Notes under the pieces: generated by a model
The model's input: the letters and a program-made list of their open reading frames with translations, nothing else
What the model was told of the DNA's origin: nothing
Databases searched by the model: none
Assembly: GCA_019247605.1 (NCBI GenBank)
Contig: JAFBAS010000100.1
Coordinates: 1-64,000, forward strand
DNA from: Hyphomicrobiales bacterium
GTDB lineage: Bacteria; Pseudomonadota; Alphaproteobacteria; Rhizobiales; Beijerinckiaceae
Reading direction: 5' to 3'
Length of the DNA: 64,000 nt
Part shown: one piece after another, positions 58,588 to 64,000 of the stretch
Position numbering within the stretch: the first letter of the stretch is position 1
Layout of the letters: every line of letters starts with the position of its first letter
Translations under genes and position numbers: made by a program

Positions 58588-59499
58588 TCACGCCCGCAAA
58601 CGTCCTTCGCTCACGATCACGGCTTGCCCGCCGATCTTCGCCTCCCGCAACTCCCCGCCGGCCACGGTGAGCATCAAGGCGATGCGCGACGGACGTCCCA
58701 TCGCATCCCCCTGCTCGATGACGAACCGATGCTCGCCATCGCGCGGTTTGTCGCTCTTCATGATCGCGCCCGCGAAGGCTGCGGCGGCGGAGCCCGTCGC
58801 CGGATCTTCACGTACTCCCATTGCGGGCGCGAACATGCGAGCGTGATAGGAATGCGCCGCCTCGAGCGGATCGGCGCAATACACATAGGCGTTCGGGTCG
58901 CTCACTGCCGCATTCGCGAAAGCCGCATCGAAGCTTTCGCCTTGTGGTCGTGCCCGGGTGACAGCATCGCGATTGCGCAGCGGCACGCAAGCGAAGGGAA
59001 CGCCGGCCGAGTAGACGCCGGGTTCGTGCGCGCCAAACCCGATATCGCGAGCCTCGATGCCGAGGCCTTTGGCGAGCTTGGATTTGTCCGGCAGATCGCC
59101 GACGCGCTCGGGAAGCTGCGGGATGGTGAAAACCGCTTGACCTCGCTCGGCGCTCGAGACCTCGAGCGCGCAGGGCACGACCCCGACCTTTTCCTCGAGC
59201 TCGAAAGCGGTCGTGCCGGGCTTGCCGCCGCGATCGAGGATGGCGAGGAGCACGGCCGTCCCGACGGTCGGGTGCCCGGCGAAAGGCAATTCCCGGCCCG
59301 GCGTGAATATCCGCAGGCTCGCCCGATGCTCGGGCTTTGCCGCCTCGCTCACGAACACGGTTTCGGAAAGATTGAACTCCTTGGCGATCGCCTGCATGCG
59401 CCGATCATCGAGGCCCTGAGAATCCAGCACGACTGCAAGCGGGTTGCCGGCGAGAATCTCGCTCGTGAACACATCGAGCGTGTAAAAGCGGCGCGTCAT
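58588..59499 (-). CDS. PhzF family isomerase/epimerase
   Basis: YTLDVFTSEILAGNPLAVVLDSQGLDDRRMQAIAKEFNLSETVFV...FTPGRELPFAGHPTVGTAVLL...REDPATGSAAAAFAGAI. Confidence 0.95.
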   Translation of the reverse strand: MTRRFYTLDVFTSEILAGNPLAVVLDSQGLDDRRMQAIAKEFNLSETVFVSEAAKPEHRASLRIFTPGRELPFAGHPTVGTAVLLAILDRGGKPGTTAFELEEKVGVVPCALEVSSAERGQAVFTIPQLPERVGDLPDKSKLAKGLGIEARDIGFGAHEPGVYSAGVPFACVPLRNRDAVTRARPQGESFDAAFANAAVSDPNAYVYCADPLEAAHSYHARMFAPAMGVREDPATGSAAAAFAGAIMKSDKPRDGEHRFVIEQGDAMGRPSRIALMLTVAGGELREAKIGGQAVIVSEGRLRA

Positions 59500-59548
59500 G
59501 AGAGGGGTTCCTTTTGAATCAGGCGAGCGCTCGTTGATCCGGTGCCTT

Positions 59549-59589
59549 GTTCTTTATAAGAACCAATGTGTTTGTTTTGTCGGACAAAA
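59549..59589. promoter_or_regulatory. Two adjacent perfect palindromes upstream of the phzF-family gene
   Basis: GTTCTT-TAT-AAGAAC (59549-59563) and TTTTGTC-G-GACAAAA (59575-59589); the second fits the FadR/GntR-type pattern TNGTNNNACNA. Confidence 0.65.
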
Positions 59590-59652
59590 ACTTTTGCGTC
59601 AAGGGGCTGGTCTTGGAACGCCATAGGCTTTCGAGGCGCAAAGCCGCTTCGC

Positions 59653-60540
59653 CTATTCGCAAAACTCCTCGCGCCGATACCCCTGGAAATAAAGAAGCGC
59701 CGACAGATCGGCGTGCTCGATGCGAAAATCCGCCTCCGCCGCAACAGCGGGCTTGGCACGATAAGCGACACCCCATGCGGCTTCCGCCAGCATGGCGAGG
59801 TCGTTGGCGCCGTCTCCGACCGCAAGCACGTCCTCGCGGGAAATGCCCAGGCTGGCGCGCAGATCGACGAGCGCGTCGCGCTTGGCGTCGCGCCCGAGAA
59901 TGGGCTCCTCGATCGTTCCCGTGAGATGGCCCTGGCGCAACCCGAGGCGATTGGCGCGGTGCTCATCAAAGCCGAGCTTCTCGGCGATGACTGCGGTGAA
60001 CAAGGTGAAGCCGCCGGAGACGAGACAGCAATGCGCACCATGCTGGCGCATCGTGCGCACCAGCGTGTGCGCTCCGGGGGACAAGGTGATGCCCGAGAGA
60101 ACCTCCTGGATGACGGCGATCGGCAGCCCCTCGAAAAGCGCGACGCGCTCGCGCAACGCAGGCTCGAAGGCGATCTCGCCGCGCATGGCGCGTTCGGTGA
60201 TGGCCGAAACCTCCTCGCGCAAGCCGATGCGCGCTGCGAGCTCGTCGATGCACTCCTGTTCGATCATGGTCGAATCCATGTCGGCCAGGAGCAAAAGCTT
60301 GCGACGCGCAAGCGCCGGCACGATCGCAAGATCGATGGCCGCATCCCCGAGCCTCTCGCGGATTTGCGCAAGAAGGCCCGCGTGATCGATCGGCATCGGC
60401 AACGCGATCTCGGCCGCGATGCCCTCATCGAGCCAGGCTGCCACCGCTTGGCGGTCGACAATCCGCGCACAAGCGCGCAAAACCTCGTTGCCGAGAGCAG
60501 GGTTTTGCCGGGCGCTGGCGAGGACGAGGACATGAGGCAT
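59653..60540 (-). CDS. serB: Phosphoserine phosphatase
   Basis: [59 protein letters not shown]...[27 protein letters not shown]...[11 protein letters not shown]. Confidence 0.95.
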   Translation of the reverse strand: MPHVLVLASARQNPALGNEVLRACARIVDRQAVAAWLDEGIAAEIALPMPIDHAGLLAQIRERLGDAAIDLAIVPALARRKLLLLADMDSTMIEQECIDELAARIGLREEVSAITERAMRGEIAFEPALRERVALFEGLPIAVIQEVLSGITLSPGAHTLVRTMRQHGAHCCLVSGGFTLFTAVIAEKLGFDEHRANRLGLRQGHLTGTIEEPILGRDAKRDALVDLRASLGISREDVLAVGDGANDLAMLAEAAWGVAYRAKPAVAAEADFRIEHADLSALLYFQGYRREEFCE

Positions 60541-60583
60541 GCTTTGCCTGCGTGCGTCGACGCGGCTATCGGTATCCGGCTTC

Positions 60584-61657
60584 ATGCATTCCCATGAGAA
60601 AATGGGATCGAAGAAAGACCCGGCTGTGCTGACCCGATCAAGCGAAAACCTCGTGCGCACCGATGCACCGAGCCAAGCTCGTGCGTGCTCCGCGATTTTG
60701 ATCGCAGGTCCGACGGCGTCGGGCAAGTCGGCGCTCGCGATGCGGCTCGCGCGACGTGTGGGCGGGGCCGTGATCAATTGCGATTCGATGCAGGTTTACC
60801 GGGATCTTCGCATCCTCACCGCCAGACCCAGCGAGAAGGACGAGCGCGAAGCGTCGCATCTTCTCTTCGGCTATGTCGATGCGGCCTGCAATTGGTCGGT
60901 CGGCCTCTGGTTGAACGATGCCGAGGGCGCGATCGCGCAAGCACGCGCGCGCGGCCTTGTCCCGATCCTCACGGGCGGCACTGGGCTTTACTTCAAGGCC
61001 CTGACGCAGGGTCTCTCCGCAATGCCTCAAATCCCCGCGGCGCTGCGCGAGAAGATCCGTGAAGACGCAAAAACGCGTAGCTCGGCCGAGCTGCATCGCG
61101 TGCTGGCGGCGAGCGACCCTCTCGCTGCCGAAAAGCTTCGGCAAAGCGATCGCCAGCGGATCATCCGCGCGCTCGAGATTTTCGAGGCGACCGGGCGCTC
61201 GCTTTTCGAGTGGCAGGAGGGGCAGCGTCCACCCCCGCTTCTCGTGCCGGAGCTCTGCGTCTCGCTTTTCATTCAACCCGCGCGCGAAGAGCTTCGCCAT
61301 CGCATCGACCGGCGTTTCGACGCGATGCTCGGGGAAGGCGCCCTCGAGGAAATACGCTGTCTCGCGGATCGCCGGCTCGACCCTTCGCTTCCCGCGATGC
61401 GCGCCCATGGGGTGCCTTGGCTTCTCTCACATTTGCGCGGCGAGATGGGGCTCGAAGAGGCTGCCGACGCCGCCAAGGCCGACACGCGCCGCTATGCGCG
61501 GCGCCAGTTCACCTGGTTCCGGCACCAGATGCCGGGCTGGTCGTGGCAGCCACCCGAGCTTGCCGAGGAGCACGCCCTTGCGGCATTCGAAGGGCTCTGC
61601 GGTCGCGACATCGGGGCGCCGCGCCTCGGCGCGTCGAAAATCGGGGAGACAAGATGA
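60584..61657 (+). CDS. miaA: tRNA dimethylallyltransferase
   Basis: [64 protein letters not shown]...[17 protein letters not shown]; start uncertain. Confidence 0.95.
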   Translation: MHSHEKMGSKKDPAVLTRSSENLVRTDAPSQARACSAILIAGPTASGKSALAMRLARRVGGAVINCDSMQVYRDLRILTARPSEKDEREASHLLFGYVDAACNWSVGLWLNDAEGAIAQARARGLVPILTGGTGLYFKALTQGLSAMPQIPAALREKIREDAKTRSSAELHRVLAASDPLAAEKLRQSDRQRIIRALEIFEATGRSLFEWQEGQRPPPLLVPELCVSLFIQPAREELRHRIDRRFDAMLGEGALEEIRCLADRRLDPSLPAMRAHGVPWLLSHLRGEMGLEEAADAAKADTRRYARRQFTWFRHQMPGWSWQPPELAEEHALAAFEGLCGRDIGAPRLGASKIGETR

Positions 61658-62433
61658 AACCGGCAACGCTCATCACGGGCGCTTCCGCGGGCATCGGGGC
61701 TGAATTCGCGCGGCTTCTCGCCGCCGAAGGCGAGACGGTCGTCATCACGGCGCGCCGAAAGGACAGGCTCGAGGCGCTCGCGGAGGAATTTCGGGGCGCG
61801 CATGGGGTGCGCGTCGAGCCCATCGTCGCGGATCTGGCCCTCAAGGAGAGCGCCGAACGTCTCGCCGAAGAAACACGCGCGCTCGGGCTCGAGGTTACGA
61901 CGTTGATCAACAATGCGGGGTTTGGCCTCGCGAGCCCTTTCGCGGATCAGCCGCTCGATCGCGCGACGCAGATGCTCGAGCTCAATATCGTGGCACTGAC
62001 CCGCCTCACCCGAATTTTCCTTCCCGCGATGCAAGCCCGGCGCGCCGGCGGGATCATCAACGTCGCGTCGATCGCGGCCTTTCTTCCTGGCCCCTATATG
62101 AGCGTCTATTACGCGAGCAAAGCTTACGTTCTCTCCTTTTCCGAGGCCATCGCGCATGAGCTTCGCGGCAGCGGCGTCGTGGTGACGGCGCTGTGTCCGG
62201 GAGCGACCCAAAGCGAGTTTCAGGAAGTCGCCGGCATGACCGAGACAGCACTGTTGCGGCGGCTCTCGATGTCCTCGCGAGAGGTGGCAAGGCTCGGCCT
62301 TGCAGGCCATCGCGCCGGCAAGCCCGTGGTGATCACGGGCGCGGGCAACAAGCTTGCTCCTCTCGTGGCGCGCCTCGCTCCGCGCAACCTCTTGGCGCGG
62401 GTCGCCGCCAGGGTGCAAAGAGGTCGCGCATGA
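61654..62433 (+). CDS. SDR family oxidoreductase
   Basis: [43 protein letters not shown]...[23 protein letters not shown]. Confidence 0.93.
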   Translation: MKPATLITGASAGIGAEFARLLAAEGETVVITARRKDRLEALAEEFRGAHGVRVEPIVADLALKESAERLAEETRALGLEVTTLINNAGFGLASPFADQPLDRATQMLELNIVALTRLTRIFLPAMQARRAGGIINVASIAAFLPGPYMSVYYASKAYVLSFSEAIAHELRGSGVVVTALCPGATQSEFQEVAGMTETALLRRLSMSSREVARLGLAGHRAGKPVVITGAGNKLAPLVARLAPRNLLARVAARVQRGRA

Positions 62434-62993
62434 GCGCGCCTTCCGTGCGAGCGGCTCTTCACATGTGGGTTCCTGTCGCGATTCTCGCTTGCCTCGTGCT
62501 CGCCGTGTTCGCGGCCGGCCAGCTCCATTGGCTCGACAGCCTTTATGAAAAGCTCTTCGGGCCCCCTGATCTCGGCGAGATCGCGTTCGAGACGATCCAG
62601 CGGCGTGCCTCCCCCAACGACGCGCTCGCCTGCCCGCCGGGTTTTTGCGGCAGCGCGCGAAGCAACGTCGTGCCGCCCACTTACCCGGCGACTGCCGACG
62701 CGCTGCGGCGCCGCGTGCGCCGCTATTTCGCGGCGCAAGGCGGTGGCCTCGTCGCCTCCGATGACACGAGACTGCACGACCGCTTCGTCGTGCGGACCCG
62801 GTTCTTGCGTTTCCCTGACACGGTAGACGTCGAGATCGTGCCTACCGATGCCGAGCACGCGACGCTCGCGGTCTACTCGCGAAGCCAGCTCGGTGGCTTC
62901 GACCTCGGCACCAATCTTCGGCGCGTTCGCGCGCTTCTCGAAGCGCTCGGTCCCGGCGTCGCCTCCGCCTCGCGCGAGCTGCGGCGCGTCTGA
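62430..62993 (+). CDS. DUF1499 family membrane-associated protein
   Basis: N-terminal TM; PNDALACPPGFCGSARSNVVPPTYPATADALRRRV...RTRFLRFPDTVDVEIVP. Confidence 0.75.
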   Translation: MSAPSVRAALHMWVPVAILACLVLAVFAAGQLHWLDSLYEKLFGPPDLGEIAFETIQRRASPNDALACPPGFCGSARSNVVPPTYPATADALRRRVRRYFAAQGGGLVASDDTRLHDRFVVRTRFLRFPDTVDVEIVPTDAEHATLAVYSRSQLGGFDLGTNLRRVRALLEALGPGVASASRELRRV

Positions 62994-63177
62994 CGCGGCT
63001 TGTTGCAAGACATGGCAGGAGGCGAGCGGCGACTGGCAAGCTGGCACTTGGGTCTGGCCCGAATATGATTTTATTCTCCAGAAATCCCAGACCGCGGGTC
63101 CGCGATGTTCACATTGCTTTTGCAGGCGGAAAGGAAGCATGCGTCTCCATACTCTCCGTTATGGTGTATAACCTCGC

Positions 63178-64000
63178 ATGACCTCTAAGCCACTCGATTT
63201 CGGCTCCTATGATTACATCGTCGTCGGCGCGGGCTCGGCGGGATGCGTGCTCGCCAACCGCTTGTCGGCCGATCCGAGCCGGCGCGTGCTCGTCCTCGAA
63301 GCGGGCGGACACGACAATTGGATCTGGTTTCACATCCCGGTCGGTTATCTTTTCGCCATCGGCAATCCACGCGCGGATTGGCTGTTCACCACGCAAGAAG
63401 AGGCTGGGCTCAACGGGCGCCAGCTTGCCTATCCGCGCGGAAAGGTAATCGGAGGGTGCTCCTCCATCAACGCCATGATCTATATGCGCGGCCAAGCCGC
63501 CGATTATGACGGCTGGCGTCAACTCGGCCTTCCCGGCTGGAGCTGGAGCGATGTGCTGCCCGTATTCCTCTCGCATGAGGATCATGTGGCGCCGCCGAAC
63601 GAAGCGCATCGCAGCGGCGGTGAATGGCGCGTCGAGTATCCGCGCGTGCGCTGGGACATTCTCGATGCCATTCGGGACGCCTGTGAAACGGCGGGCATTC
63701 CGAAGATCGCGGATTTCAACACCGGTGACAACGAGGGCTCTTCCTATTTCCAGGTGAACCAGAAGCGCGGGCGGCGTTGGAGCACCGCGCGAGGTTTTCT
63801 CAAGCCCGTGCTGAAGCGTTCCAATCTTCGCCTGGAGACCGGCGTCCACGCCGAGCGCATCACCTTCGATCGAGGACGCGCAACGGGTGTCGTGTTTTCC
63901 AGGGGCGGTGAGCATTGTCATGCGCTCGCCAAACAGGAGGTCGTGCTCGCGGCCGGAGCCATCGCCTCGCCGAAGCTTCTCGAGCTCTCGGGAATCGGCG
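63178..64000 (+). CDS. GMC family oxidoreductase (N-terminal part; runs off window)
   Basis: YDYIVVGAGSAGCVLANRLSADPSRRVLVLEAGGHDN...YPRGKVIGGCSSINAMIYMRGQAADYDGW...EVVLAAGAIASPKLLELSGIG. Confidence 0.95.
   Translation, partial: MTSKPLDFGSYDYIVVGAGSAGCVLANRLSADPSRRVLVLEAGGHDNWIWFHIPVGYLFAIGNPRADWLFTTQEEAGLNGRQLAYPRGKVIGGCSSINAMIYMRGQAADYDGWRQLGLPGWSWSDVLPVFLSHEDHVAPPNEAHRSGGEWRVEYPRVRWDILDAIRDACETAGIPKIADFNTGDNEGSSYFQVNQKRGRRWSTARGFLKPVLKRSNLRLETGVHAERITFDRGRATGVVFSRGGEHCHALAKQEVVLAAGAIASPKLLELSGIG

Noticed and set aside
60539-60601. serB and miaA starting on top of each other
   Set aside because: The overlap arises only if the longest miaA ORF start (60539) is used; internal starts at 60584/60602 give an ordinary short divergent gap
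1-64000. CRISPR array, tRNA/rRNA genes, intact IS or prophage
   Set aside because: No regularly spaced repeats, no tRNA-like cloverleaf noticed in intergenic gaps, no transposase/integrase/phage proteins in the ORF track

Overview
The window is a GC-rich alphaproteobacterial (Rhizobiales-like) chromosomal segment. It is densely coded, with about 58 supportable genes. I recognised no tRNA, rRNA, CRISPR array or intact mobile element. Housekeeping and metabolic genes include nudC, leuB, rpmI/rplT, phaA/phaB/phaR, an RND efflux set with a TetR regulator, der, pxpA/B/C, a Liv ABC operon, pckA, cysK, qmcA/nfeD, serB, miaA, and a partial GMC oxidoreductase at the right edge. Two accessory regions stand out. 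(1) About 19.5-35.7 kb is a compact, mostly co-directional catabolic/transport island. It encodes a cytosine-deaminase-like amidohydrolase, a divergent XRE-cupin regulator, a DUF1989 protein, an M20 hydrolase, a polysaccharide-deacetylase-family protein, and two paralogous modules (PotD-like SBP, two permeases, chlorohydrolase-like amidohydrolase) that appear to share one ATPase; its substrate is unknown. (2) A compositionally distinct gene for a TIR-like predicted nucleotide-binding protein lies inside the pxpB-pxpC-[TIR]-pxpA operon, a possible defence/NADase effector. Smaller signals include several perfect palindromic operator candidates, an intercistronic hairpin that could sequester a permease Shine-Dalgarno, a chrA remnant, and two envelope-modification genes lying between phaA and phaB. 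All assignments come from reading the sequence and ORF track; no database search was run.
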